Part shown: one piece after another, positions 46,851-58,128 of the stretch
How positions within the stretch are numbered: position 1 is the first letter of the stretch
Layout: every line of letters starts with the position of its first letter
Source of the DNA: Ostrinia nubilalis
Lineage: Eukaryota; Arthropoda; Insecta; Lepidoptera; Crambidae
Assembly (NCBI RefSeq): GCF_963855985.1
Contig: NC_087118.1
Location: forward strand, 11,118,501-11,182,500
DNA: 64,000 nt
Direction of reading: 5' to 3'
Notes under the pieces: generated by a model
Seen by the model: the letters and a program-made list of their open reading frames with translations, nothing else
Database searches by the model: none
Told to the model about the DNA's origin: nothing
Program-made: the position numbers and the translations under genes

Positions 46851-46906
46851 CCGTGGCGATGCAGACGGCCGTGGTGGAATCGTAGTTGAAGCGGGGCATC
46901 GTGAAA
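46851..46906 (-). CDS. First coding exon of an unidentified host gene
   Basis: On the minus strand an acceptor (ATAATTGCAG) precedes TTTCACG, ATG at 46899-46897, and 16 codons reading MPRFNYDSTTAVCIAT. One more base follows, then a strong donor (GTAAGTC at 46850-46844). GC content and codon use jump above the AT-rich surroundings, with third positions mostly C or G, as expected for a real exon. It leaves in phase 1. I do not recognise the protein. The next exon must lie to the left, beyond the 162-bp inverted repeat, and I could not find one with matching phase. Confidence 0.6.
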
Positions 46907-47209
46907 CTGCAATTATACACATTTAATTAACTAAAGAACCACAAATTATGGCACTGAAGAACCTAAAATACACTTAAAACTTCGATCATTACATTTTAAA
47001 AAGTTTTAAACCATAAAAAGTTGTTTGTTTAACATTATTTCATTTGTTTTACAATGGCGTCCCCTTCAACAAAAATGATGCCTACACTAACGGAACGATG
47101 AAAAGAAACAATTAAGTTGATATATCATCAAAATTGATTTGTACAATAGTATTTTATTATTTGACAAACCTATGGATAATAATTTTAATAATATTTACAC
47201 ATAACTTAC

Positions 47210-47300
47210 CGCGATGAAACAAGATGCAAAACAGTTGCGACCGAGAGGGAGGCGGAAGTGAATGAGCGCGAAATGTCTCAAAAGGGGCAAACTTTTTTAG
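47210..47300 (-). other. Candidate 5' untranslated exon of the same host gene
   Basis: A GC-richer stretch on the minus strand ends GTTTCATCGCG followed by GTAAGTTAT, a consensus donor. It contains no ATG. Spliced to 46906 it would place the start codon 7 bases after the junction. The upstream end (promoter side) is not defined; no TATA box was identified. Confidence 0.5.
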
Positions 47301-47698
47301 CCTACAAAACTTATGACCATAGACAACTTTTGTTTGATGATGTTTAACCTATTGGTCACCAACCTATTTCGCCTGGAACAGTAAAAAATATTTTTCTGTT
47401 TTGAAAATAAAGATTTAGGGTTTTAGGCAATCGCAAAAATACGCATAAAATAACTAAAGCATTTCTATAAGTATTTTTATCAAAGAAATATTGCACGGAA
47501 ATGTTAAACGTTTTGTATTTTAAAAAAGACCATGGCGCTCTAAAGGATATAGAACGCAACTCAGATTTTATTTAATCTGATTTGATTATGATGATTAATT
47601 ATGATAGAAAAACAATTATTAATAACAATCGGTTATTATGAATAATTTGGTAAATGTGATTAAAGAAATCATTCACGTATGTATAAAATTAAATAAAC

Positions 47699-47750
47699 TG
47701 CTTAGGGTTGGCCCAAGGTCCACCCCCGCCGCATCTAAACCTATTTATTA
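47699..47750 (+). repeat. Third copy of the satellite-element terminus
   Basis: CTTAGGGTTGGCCCAAGG, CCCCCGCCGCAT and AAACCTATTTATTA align with both ends of the satellite-bearing element. No satellite unit follows here. It shows that the terminus exists apart from the array. Confidence 0.6.
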
Positions 47751-48010
47751 AATTTTAAACAGTTCGTTTAAATTTTAAACATTCCAATCTCATTATACTA
47801 ATTTATATTAATATATTAAGATATCAAAACGTTCAAAATGTGTTGCTGTACACGCTGTACACGAGCCGGTGTTCTCTTTTAAGATATTTGTAAGTGATAA
47901 ATTAATGTGATTACTTTCTTACTTTTACCTCGACTGTCGGTAATTATTATTAATAACTGGTAAGTAACATAATATACATAAATTAAAACGAACTGTCCCA
48001 CCCGTGACAG

Positions 48011-48110
48011 TGACAGGGGGGCGCCACCACCGTCAATACCGAATCGCTGGTTCCGATTTTTGCCACGTTGGAAACTATATAGTTGAAATGATGGTGGCGC
48101 CCCCCTGTCA
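48011..48110. mobile_element. MITE-like element with GC-rich inverted repeats
   Basis: TGACAGGGGGGCGCCACCA at 48011-48029 is matched exactly in reverse complement at 48092-48110. Weaker pairing extends outward on both sides, from about 47988 to 48138. Confidence 0.7.
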
Positions 48111-48224
48111 ATGTGTTTGGTGACACGGTTCAGTTTAAATTAGTTCATCTATATGACTGTAAGTAATGAACAGCGCAGCCGCCGCCGGTCTTATTGATCC
48201 TTGAGGGGATATTGACATTAATTA

Positions 48225-50155
48225 ATCAGTAAGACGTACTATGGATCGAAATAGCGATTTATGAACATATTGATTTTTTTCTTTCACAATTTCTATTTGA
48301 AAAAAATACTTATCGAACGTAACTTACGTTATTCTGATGAATAAATGTCGTTAAAAGTTTTTCTCTAAAATCAATAGTTAGGCTGGAAAAAAATATTTTC
48401 CATTTTCGTTGTATGGAATGAAACTTAAAGTGGTCGATTTCGACTAAGCCTATGGCTTGTTGACTATAATCCTAAACTATCAGCGCGCGCCCAAAGTTGC
48501 CCGTTCAGAAGTTACAAGGTTCCAAATTATGAGTTAAATATTTGTCAGTATAGGTGTACCAGAATCTCATGGCAAACAAAAATATTGGAAAAGTGTGTTT
48601 TTCATATGGCCATTGTCTATGGCTTTATTGTCACCTGTCAAAGTAAATCACGAGATCTTTCAGCCGCTGCAGAAATTTTGTAATCTCTTCATGCCTATTT
48701 GTTATTTTTGTGAAAAAGACGAAAAAACTCAAGCAAGTCATATTGTTTTCAAAGTGTATTGTAAAATAAGGCATAATTCAAAGTCAATCTTTGATTTTAA
48801 AGCGCGTCGTTGAGTTGACAGAAAGTTGGAGTGAAATGTTTTGATACTTACCTACATTTAGTTTATTACCTAACTGCGTCAGAAAGAGGGTTATGTTTAT
48901 TTTTATATTATTCTTACCTAATAGCTGCTTTATCGGGGTTTTCAGATGTATTTCATGCATTGGTGCAGAGGAATGGTGAAAATGTTATGACCATGTAAAG
49001 AAAATTGAAAAAGATTTCATCAAGCAAGTTTGAGTAATTGAAATGCTGAAAAAGCGATTTATATTATATTAATAACTCTTTAACTTGATCATCTATTTGA
49101 AGAACAAGAAATGCAAGTGGAGTTTTTAGAATCGTTTTCTAGTTCTGAATGAAGTGATAAGTTATAAGTATGTTGGCGCCGGACACAGATGCTGCAAATT
49201 ATTATTGATGATTAATAGTAACAATCTTAATATTATGGTATCTGTATAAATCTGTAGAACGGAAGGTTTGCGATTCCTAAACGTAACACCGACAGATGCG
49301 CAGAAAAAGTTAACTGTCAATCCGTTGTGTCATGTCAAGTGTGAGCAAGCGGCTAAGAGGTTATCTTGGAAAGCGTATTGAGTTTGGTGGAACGTTAAAT
49401 TGTAGGGAAAGTGATTGTCAACCATCTAACATAATATTATCTCCTTGCCCGCTAACCCACGCCAATGGAGATTCCGCCTCTAGAGTTCCTTTTGATAGAG
49501 ACCCCGTGCCTTTAAGTATGATACTTAATAAAATTATTTACAGCACTATACGGTTTACATATTTTTCAAGACATGTTCCTATGTTAAAAACCCGATGTAT
49601 AACAACATTCTTCATACACATACATAAAATGTATAGGTAGGCATTCGTACTTCATGTTCATTAATATTAGTCATAAATAAAAATTAAACAGTATCAAGAT
49701 CGTTTAATCCAATTTCCCCAGTATTGCACTCAACAAAGTTTATTTTCCCCATTTGCCATGAGATTCTGGTACACCTATAATTTAAGGTTAATTTAAATTG
49801 TTAACGTATGGAATCTTTATATTTTCGTTGAATCTTTAAAGATATTCCAAAAAAGTCACTTTTACTAACTTTTTTTCATTTTTCAGAACCACATAACTTG
49901 TGAACGGGCAACTTTAGGCGCGCGCTGATAGTGTAGGATTATAGTCAACAAGCCATTTCATTCCATACAACGAAAATGGAAAATATTTTTTTCCAACCAA
50001 ACTATTGGTTTTAGAGAAAATCTAACGACATAATATTCATCAGAATAACGTAACGTATCGATAGGTATTTTTTTCAAATAGAAATTATGAAAAATATCGC
50101 TATGTCCATAAATCACAATTTCGATCCATAGTGTGACGTAACCTATCAATATGAA
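48225..50155. mobile_element. DNA transposon with long inverted ends
   Basis: Left (48225-48580) and right (49750-50155) segments are reverse complements with about 85 percent identity by eye. Shared blocks include ACTATGGATCGAAAT, TTATTCTGATGAATA, TTTTCGTTGTATGGAATGAA, TATCAGCGCGCGCC and GTGTACCAGAATCTCATGGC. The 1.2-kb middle has short frames (48595-48813 and 49332-49640) that I cannot assign. Terminal bases and target duplication are uncertain. It may be a non-autonomous foldback element that picked up unrelated DNA. Confidence 0.7.
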
Positions 50156-51113
50156 TTTAAAAAATAGAAGTTGTGAAAAAAAAACACTGTCCAAAATGAA
50201 GTTTGAAAATGAAATAGAAGTTTTTTTTTTTAAAACATGATGATGACATTCACAACGCTAAAAAATTATTATTTTTATCTCATAAAGATAAAAGTAAATT
50301 ATGCCTGCTCCACTTTTACCTACTTTCGAGGGACCTTAATTTTTCAGTCGTACAAAACAAAATTTGACAAAAGGGCGCTACACGGGTTAAAATTCACATT
50401 TTTGTCCTTCGACGTTTCAAAATCTTTTGATTAAATTTCCGAACGAAACATCCTATCACTCTCTAATCTATGGTCCCTACACCCCCCCCCCCTCTCTAAT
50501 CCATATCCGTGCCCCCCCTCTTGCCAAACTGTCAAACAAAAGTTTGTTTCGATTTGGTTGGTGTTGTTTTGTTCGAATGAAATTAATAAGAATAGTTACT
50601 TACATACATATCTCAAAGAAATAATCTATAGCTGAAACAAGTGATCTTAAAAATAATAGTAACAGAAGCCTTGTACAATATTGCAACAATATCTAAGTTT
50701 TCAACGTGATACTGTTACGTTAACTCTATGCATATTTTGCCTGTGTAAAATAAAGAGAATGGTGATTGCAGCGTAAGGTAATGCTTGATGATAACTATGA
50801 AACGTTTGATAATTGATGGCACTATTAATTATTCAATAATATTTAAGAGGTCAAAGTTTTTGAGAATGAATGTTTTTTACTCTTGCACTCTAAAAGTATT
50901 GTACAGTTTTGATGAAATTGTTTAACTATATGGCTGGGTTGCACCATCTTACTTTAACAAACATCAAAAATCTATCAAACTTCATTCAGAAAACACCAGT
51001 TATCGTTAAAGTTACGGTCAAAGTTAGGTAATGCAACTGAGCCTTAATGTTTACAACAAAATGTAAGCACAATATCTATCAATTTAATTAAAGTTATATA
51101 TTTTACTTTTCAG
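50156..51113. other. Stretch with no firm feature
   Basis: Contains a poly-C run near 50472-50483 and a C-rich patch with CCCCCC tracts to 50520. It is otherwise AT-rich. It leads into the candidate exon at 51114. Confidence 0.4.
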
Positions 51114-51259
51114 ATGTTAAAGTGATCAATAATGATGTACAACTTGTCCCGGAAAACCAATATTTAATGAAAATTAATAAAATCTTAACAAACCAAAGTA
51201 AACTGTTCATAATTCCAAAATATTTAATTGAACATAAATTGATTATTATTTTTAAATAA
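51114..51259 (+). CDS. Candidate last coding exon on the plus strand
   Basis: A good acceptor (ATTTTACTTTTCAG) is followed by a frame of 47 codons (VKVINNDVQLVPENQYLM and onward, ending LIIIFK), with TAA at 51257-51259. AATAAA follows at 51268-51273, where a poly(A) signal would be expected. The peptide is not recognised. High AT content means chance is possible, and no matching upstream exon was found. Confidence 0.3.
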
Positions 51260-51346
51260 GCCTTCTTAATAAATGAGTGTTTTAAAATTCATTGGGTTTT
51301 AATTAATATTAAATATCTAATAAGTTGAGATAAAAATTATATAGGA

Positions 51347-51408
51347 ATGTTATCAACTGAACTAAGTACCTAAATGTATATTTAGGTACTTAGTTCAGTT
51401 GATAACAT
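51347..51408. repeat. Perfect hairpin 1 (29-bp arms)
   Basis: ATGTTATCAACTGAACTAAG and the rest of a 29-bp arm pair perfectly with 51380-51408 around the four bases GTAT. Confidence 0.95.
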
Positions 51409-51411
51409 AAC

Positions 51412-51495
51412 GAACTCCATAACATTGATGATTGATTGATACTTTATTATAGTATTATAATAAAGTATCAATCAATCATCAATGTTATGGAGTTC
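51412..51495. repeat. Perfect hairpin 2 (40-bp arms)
   Basis: GAACTCCATAACATTGATGA begins a 40-bp arm that pairs perfectly with 51456-51495, again around GTAT. It starts three bases after hairpin 1. Confidence 0.95.
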
Positions 51496-51969
51496 AAGAT
51501 AATAGTAATATTTTGATGGTAATGATACAGACGGAGACAAGGCTATTTTCATAAATAAAAATAGATGAAAACTTTTAAGAACTATGTCACTTTTAAGAAC
51601 TTATTCTACATAATAATAGGTTTGGAAGTTCTTTACAAGCATAAACTTGTTTGTTTGGCTCTTATGCATAAAATCTTACTTTTACAGGCATGGTGTGCAG
51701 CTAAATGCATCAAATAAATTATTAAGTAAATACTTTTATCCTTCTTACTGTTAGAATTATGCTGTGTGTAGGTTTTTCATATCCAGATTTATTCTTAGAG
51801 ATGTTTTCTTTGTGTAATGAAGTACTATAACACTAACTTAATTTAGTAGTAAGTAGGCAATACTTACCACATTTAGTTTCAACAAATGTCATAATAATAC
51901 GAGTAAGTACTTTAGTAAGTCCTGTTCTTTATATTTTTAAAAATTATTTTGGGACTGGATGGCGCAATA

Positions 51970-52516
51970 CAGGGTGGAATTTTATAATGCCACCTGGAGG
52001 GAAAGTACTTTTAATATTGTAGATAGAACTTTTTTCTCAAAGAAAACATTCCTTTATTTTTGAAAAGAAATAGAACTACATTCAAAGATTTACAAACATG
52101 TTCTTGCCACACCCAGAATCAAACCAACTGAAATCTATTAAAAATTACAACCTGTATTTTTATTGCATCAATTGTTAGGGTTAAGTATAAGGATGAAATC
52201 TCTTTAACAAACTTGATAAATCAAATGAAATGAAAACCATGAAATCTTAAATTATTTTATTTATGTACAGAATACATTGTATGGTATGGTAGACAATTTT
52301 CGAAAATCTTTCAATGCAGTTCTCTTTCTTTTCAAAAACAAAGAAATGTTTTCTTTCAGTAAAATTATCTATCTACAGTATTATGAGTACTTACTGATAT
52401 GTACCATCCTAGACTGCATCTCACTTAACACCAGGTGCGATTGCGGTCAAATACCTGCCTTGTCTAACATAAAAAAAAAACTTTCCCTCTAGGTGGCATT
52501 ACAAAATTCCACCCTG
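51970..52516. mobile_element. 547-bp mariner/Tc1-type MITE
   Basis: Begins CAGGGTGGAATTTTATAATG and ends with the inverted form (two or three differences over about 38 bp, up to GAGGGAAAGT). TA lies on both sides (51968-51969 and 52517-52518), as for Tc1/mariner insertions. No transposase frame; non-autonomous. Confidence 0.8.
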
Positions 52517-52604
52517 TATATCCAATAATATTTATTTATTTAATTAATAACTACAATTTATAACACACAAAAGTTAGTGAGATGGCTGAAAGAAATTTTG
52601 GTAA

Positions 52605-52652
52605 AGGGGGTAAAACGGGATCCACGCGTACGAAGTCGCGGGAGGCCGCTAG
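52605..52652 (+). mobile_element. Lep1-like Helitron 3' end fragment
   Basis: GGGGGTAAAACGGGATCCAC, then GAAGTCGCGGGAGGCCG, CTAG, host T. It matches the 3' end of the Helitron at 22260-22922 (other orientation). Only about 48 bp are kept. Confidence 0.75.
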
Positions 52653-52769
52653 TTATTTTATAATGCGCGCACGTTGCCTCGCACAAGTACCTATTAACCT
52701 ATGTACAAGTTACTGATTCTTGCTTGAGAAATAATAAGAATTAAAATCTATAAAAATGTGTAGAATATA

Positions 52770-53460
52770 ACTACCCACAAGGGCTGCTCCCATGTGGTGG
52801 GGCTTATCACCCTGCCAGATGGGTAGGACTATATGAGTTGAGAACGCGGGACATTACCAGGAGTATTGGCGTGTGCCTTAAACATTCGTCAGCGGTCCCT
52901 ATTCGGTCTCACATAAGGAAAGCGTCATTACGCCTTCGGCTTTCAGTGTGCGGCATGAATGTATTGTCCTGGTGGCCACTGTTCGAGGCCTATTAAAAGG
53001 GCAGGGGATGAAGAAGTCGATTGGTCATGTGGAGGACTACAGCCGGCAGAAAATGGTCGTTACCTACCTAAGTGGGCTTACTGGAGCGGTATTATGACCC
53101 GTAGCCCGTCAATGCTAGTGTCATCCGGTTGGCAAATGACCATGCTACCCAATGTCGCAGTCACTATGCCTAGACAGCCTCCACCACTCGCCACTGGTAC
53201 CTCCGGAGCCGTCCTGTGAAACTACCCTTAGTGTAATTAAACGCACTGCCCTCTAATCTATAGATATAAACCAGTTAATCAAGTGCGTGTCGTGCCACGC
53301 GCAGTGTAGGGTTTCGTAGTTGCCCGTCGTTACCGCAATATATTTCTGAAGCAAGCAATTAGTACTTCATCTTAACACTTTTAATGGGGGGACGCCCTGA
53401 GTTACTCGAACAAAAATTGGCTTCAATAAAGTGCTACTTTAATATTTTGCAAACGGGATC
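52770..53460. repeat. GC-richer dispersed segment, unclassified
   Basis: Composition shifts upward from about 52770 to 53240. Plus-strand frames here do not resemble any protein I know. The texture suggests a 3' untranslated part of a non-LTR retrotransposon, but there is no tail or catalytic block to support this. Confidence 0.3.
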
Positions 53461-53479
53461 CGTTTAAATAAAAAAATAG

Positions 53480-53660
53480 TCTTAGAAACCCCTAAGCCAT
53501 TATAAAAGACCTATCCAACGATACCCCACAGATGGGGTAGAAGATGAAAAAAAAAATCCCCACTTTATATAGGGAAGCTACCCTAAAAAATATTTATAAA
53601 TTTTGTTTTATTACTTTGTCGGCATGATTAGAATACATACCTACCAATGGTAAAGTGGCA
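53480..53660 (+). repeat. Remnant of the GGCCAAGTGCGAGTCGG repeat family
   Basis: TAGAAACCCCTAAG, AAGACCTATCCAACGATACC and GGTAGAAGATGAAAAAAA recall the interior of the abundant lepidopteran repeat whose end is seen at 63745. Recognised from memory of the family; both ends are missing. Confidence 0.45.
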
Positions 53661-53861
53661 ATACCTCCTAACTAACAATACTAAAATTTTTTAAGAAATC
53701 GATTTAATTTCCTGTGGACATTTTCCATTCAAAATTTTTCTCCTAACTGATATTTATTTTTAGATAGCAATAAAACTTTGTGGAAATAGCTGCTATATGC
53801 GCAAGTAATATTCTTATAACACTGGGTTGCAGTCCTGTCTTAAATATTAAAATTAAATTTA

Positions 53862-54078
53862 TGGAAAGAAAGAAAGAAAGAAACATTTATTGCTATGGAC
53901 ATCACAGAAGACAAAAGATGTGAATAATAGAAAAAAAGTAAATAAGACATAGGTGACATAAAACATACAATGAAAGTGAAAGTAAACTGAGCAGTGCCAC
54001 CCTGTCGCACAGCGATGTCCATCGCAATGGGACCCCACTCAGCATAAATGTCGTGGCCCTCGGTGAGGGAGGCCACGA
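53862..54078 (-). pseudogene. 3' end of a LINE with (TTTC)n tail
   Basis: The minus strand has a short frame (SLTEGHDIYAEWGP and onward, through GTAQFTFTF) followed by an AT-rich tail and AATAAATGTTTCTTTCTTTC. A simple-repeat tail instead of poly(A) is usual for several insect LINE clades. The body is missing (5' truncation). The right end abuts the Helitron remnant at 54085. Confidence 0.5.
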
Positions 54079-54084
54079 CGCTGG

Positions 54085-55990
54085 TTTTCAGTGTGGCGAT
54101 TTTCGTTCTTTGAACTATCGTTCGGCCTTGGGTCTCGCCTTAGTAAGCTCCTGTATACAATTTGTATCGAGAATTTAGTTCGGTTACGAATGCGATTGAC
54201 AGCTTGGCGGCCATCTTGGATTTTCAAAATTTTGTATTTTTTCTTTGATCTGGACTACTTTCCGCACCGAATCCCATTTTTACTTTTTCTCTAAGTTTAC
54301 CGAGTTCCGAACAGCAATGCCTTAAAAACCTCATGTCCAAAAATTGTGTAATCCCGTAACTCCAAGTGTTGCCAGGTCATCGAGATAAAAATGGTCAAAT
54401 GTTATTAGTTTCACTTATTTGCACACGTTTCAGTAAAAAAAATCATCACCGGAAGTCATTATTTCCATTTCTTTCATAAAATATAAGGACCAAATCTCCT
54501 ACAATATGGCAACATTGCAAAATTTTCTTTACCCAAGCGATACCTCTTGACAAGACACATGAACGCCTCATACAACTCAATTTTCGCGAATATTGCCAAC
54601 TACCCTAATAATGCATTTTAAAAATCAGAAAAATGAAACTTTTTACCAATTGGCCGCTTGCTCCGCCGCCATCTTGATTTGCCATGATTTTTTATTTTTC
54701 TAATAATTAGGGTCATATAACTGACCAAACACCATTTTTAGATTTTTTCTGCCATATCTCCATCTGTCAGTTCCTTAACTATAAAGATACCTACCCATGT
54801 TGCAAAAAATACTCTTTCTCATAGCTTCCAGTGTTGCCAGGTGATCGAGATGAAAATGGTCAAATGACATTTGCACGACCCCTTTGCAGGAGTCGTCATC
54901 CAAATTTTTGACCGGAAGTCGTTATTTCTAACAGTTTTTTGGACCAAATCTCTCAAAGTATGGCAACACTGGGGAAATTTTGTCACCCAAGCGACACCTC
55001 TTGACAAGACACACAACCGCCTCATACAACTCGGCTTTCCAAAATGTTGCCAACTACTCGAAAAATTAATTCCAAAATTTCGAAATTTTCAACTTTTTAC
55101 AAAATGGCCGCCCGCTCAGCCGCCATCTTGATTTTTTGACATTGCGGATTTTTCCCATAATTAAGGTCATTTTTAGTTTTTTTCTGCTACAACTCCTTCT
55201 GTCTGTCCTTAACTTTAAAGTCAGACATGTCGCGAAAATTTGTTTTCCCCGTAACTTTCAGTGTTGCCAGACTTTTTTGATAAAAATGGTGAAATGTCAT
55301 TCGGGTCCCCAAATGTCACCAGACTGCATACCAACTTTATGGAATTTCTAGAAATTTCCATTTTCTACTATCCGAGGCCGTGGTGGAAAAATTTCTACCA
55401 AAATGGTAGTTTTTTCCGATTCATAGCAACACTCGAGGCACAGACCAACAATCGCTCGGAACATTGTATCCTACTCCGGTGTCGCCATCTACCGGAAAAT
55501 TGGTGTCAAACTTTAGGGATTTTCATAATCGCAACAAAATGGCCGACGGCTCAGCCGCCATCTTGTTTTTTGATAATCTGTGAATGTGGCTCTTAAGAAG
55601 ACTATACATGTCACAAATATTCAAAAGAAATTTTCAAAAACCATTGCGCAACTCAGAATGACAACTCCCTAAACACACCCCTGAAATCTAATTTTCAATC
55701 CAAGATGGCGGCGCGGCCATTTTGATATTCCGTTTTTTTCTCACATTTTCGAACACAAAATGACAACTTCAACCGGCCCCTAAAAAAATAAAAAAATCAG
55801 GACGAAAAACGAAAAAGTTGGTGTGTCAAAAAAGGCCGCCATTTTGTTTTTTAGTACAAAAAATCTGATAAGCTGCGCGTTGAAAAACCTAGTTCAAAAC
55901 AAGTGCTGTTATTCGTACCCTCCTCCTCTCTAAACCCCCCAAAAATGGCCATGATCAGTGAGTCAGTCCTTGAGTGGTAATCGTGCTAAG
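54085..55990 (-). mobile_element. Non-autonomous Helitron, second locus, unit A (truncated)
   Basis: Same family and orientation as the 8439-16215 array, but more diverged. The CTAG end and hairpin are missing at the left, where the unit begins inside a decayed GGCCT.CGGCCTCGC hairpin region. The right end stops at TGAGTGGTAATCGTGC, just short of the TC start. Internal ACAAAATGGCCGCC blocks are present. Confidence 0.7.
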
Positions 55991-57879
55991 CATACAATTT
56001 GTATGGAGAGATTAGTTTAATTACGAAATCGGCTGAAAATATGGCGGCCATCTTGGATTTCCAAAATTTTGCATTTTTGCCTTAATCTGGACCATTTTCC
56101 GCGCCGAACCCCATTTTTACTTTTTTTCTAACTTCACCCAGTCCCGAGGAGCAACGCCTTAAAAACACCCATGTCACAAAATTTTGTGTTCCCGTAATTC
56201 CCAGTGTTGCCAGGTGATCGAGATGAAAATGGTCAAATGTCATTAGTTTGACCTATTTGCAGGAGGCGCCATCCAAATTTTTGACCGAAAGTCGTTATTT
56301 AAATTTTTTACATTTTTTGACCAAAACTCTTAAAGTATGGCAACACTGGGAATCATTGTTTTTCCAAACGATACTCCTTGACAAACTACGTAATCGCCCC
56401 ATACAACTCGACTTTCCCAAATGTTGCCAACTGTTCGAAAAATGCATTTGAAAAATCAAAAATCTGAAACTTTTTACAAAATGGCCGCTCACTCGGTCGC
56501 CATCTTGATTTTCTGACATTTCGGATTTTTCCCATAATCTGGGTCGTATAACCGACCAAACCCCATTTTCAGATTTTTCCTGCCATATCTCCTTCTGTCC
56601 GTCCTTAACTTTAAAGACACCCATGTCGACAAAAATACTTTTCCCCGTAACTCCCAGTGTTGCCAGGTGATCGAGATGAAAATGGTCAAATGTCATTTGC
56701 ACGACCCCTTTGCAGGAGGCGTCATCCAAATTTTTAACCGGAAGTCGTTATTTCTACTTTCGACATTTTTGGACCAAATCTCCTAAGGTATGGCAACACT
56801 GGAGAAATTTCTTCACCCAAGCGAAACCTCTCAACAAGACACACAACCGCCTCATACAACTCGACTTTCTAAAGTGTTGCCAACTACTCGAAAAATGAAT
56901 TCCAAAATTTCGAAATTTTCAACTTTTTACAAAATGGCCGCCCGCTCAGCCGCCATCTTGATTTTCTGACATTTCGGATTTTTCCCATAATCTGGGTCGT
57001 ATATCCGACCAAACGTCATTTTTATTTTTTTTCTGCCATTATTCTTTCTGTCCGTCACTAACTTTAAAGTCACCCATGTCGCAAAAAAAACTTTTCCCCA
57101 TAACTTTCAGTGTTGCCAGACTTTTTTCATAAAAATGGTGAAATGTCATTCGGGTCCCCAAACGTCACCAAACTGCATACCAAGATTTTGGAATTTTTGG
57201 AATTTTCCATTTTCTACTATCCGGGGCCGTGGTGGAAAATTTTCTACCAAAATGGCAGTTTTTTCCGACTCATGGCAACACTCGAATAACAGACCAACAA
57301 TCGCCCGGAACATTGTACCCCACTCCGGTGTCGCCATCTGCCGGAAAATTGCTACCAAAGTTTGGGAATTTTTTGATCGCAACAAAATGGCCGACGGCTC
57401 AGCCGCCATCTTGTTTTTTGATAATCTGTAAATGTGGCCTTGAAGCAGACTATATAAGTCACAAATACTCAAAAGAATTTTTCAAAAACAATTGCGCATC
57501 TCGGAGTGACACCTCCCTAAAAACACCCCGAAATCGCATTTTCAATCCAAGATGGCGGCGCGGCCATTTTGTTTTTCTAATTTTTTCTCAATTTTTTTAG
57601 CACACCTTGGCAACCCCAACCAACCACCAAAAAAGAAAAAATTCAGGACCAAAGACAAAAAAGTTTGTGTCTCAAAAAATGCCGCCATTTTGTTTTTTGG
57701 TTCAAAAAATGTGATAAAGCTGGCAGTCTAAAAATCTAGTTTGAGATAAACACTTACAATTTTACCCCTCTCCCCTCTAAATACCCCAAAAATAACCCTG
57801 ATCAGTGAGTCAGTCAGTCAGTCAGTGAGTGGTAATCGAGCTTTATATATTATAGAATAGAATAGAATAGATAGATAGA
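55991..57879 (-). mobile_element. Non-autonomous Helitron, second locus, unit B
   Basis: Follows unit A in tandem, starting inside the unit at GCATACAATTTGTATGG. It runs to a complete 5' start on the minus strand (TCTATCTATCTATTCTATTC, then ATAATATATAAAGCTCGAT), with T at 57880. It is closer to array unit 2 in sequence than unit A is. Confidence 0.75.
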
Positions 57880-58128
57880 TTTCAACTTTTTGTAAACAAA
57901 AATTGTAGCGCTTGATGTGAAGATTGTATTCTCAGTAAATCAGTCAAATAGTGAGTCTCGTTTGGAAGCTTTAACGTTTTGAATTTTTCGATGCCACGAA
58001 AGTGATTCTGTACTTCACAGCAATAATTTTTTCAAACTTTATTGCTGTAAATGACTCTTAAGTGTTTATAAAACATAATATTATGTTTTATTTCATCGAT
58101 AAATAGCAATAACATAATATAAATAGTA

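Noticed and set aside
48595..49640. THAP or transposase gene in the middle of the long inverted-end element
   Set aside because: The short frames have scattered cysteines but no convincing THAP or transposase motif.
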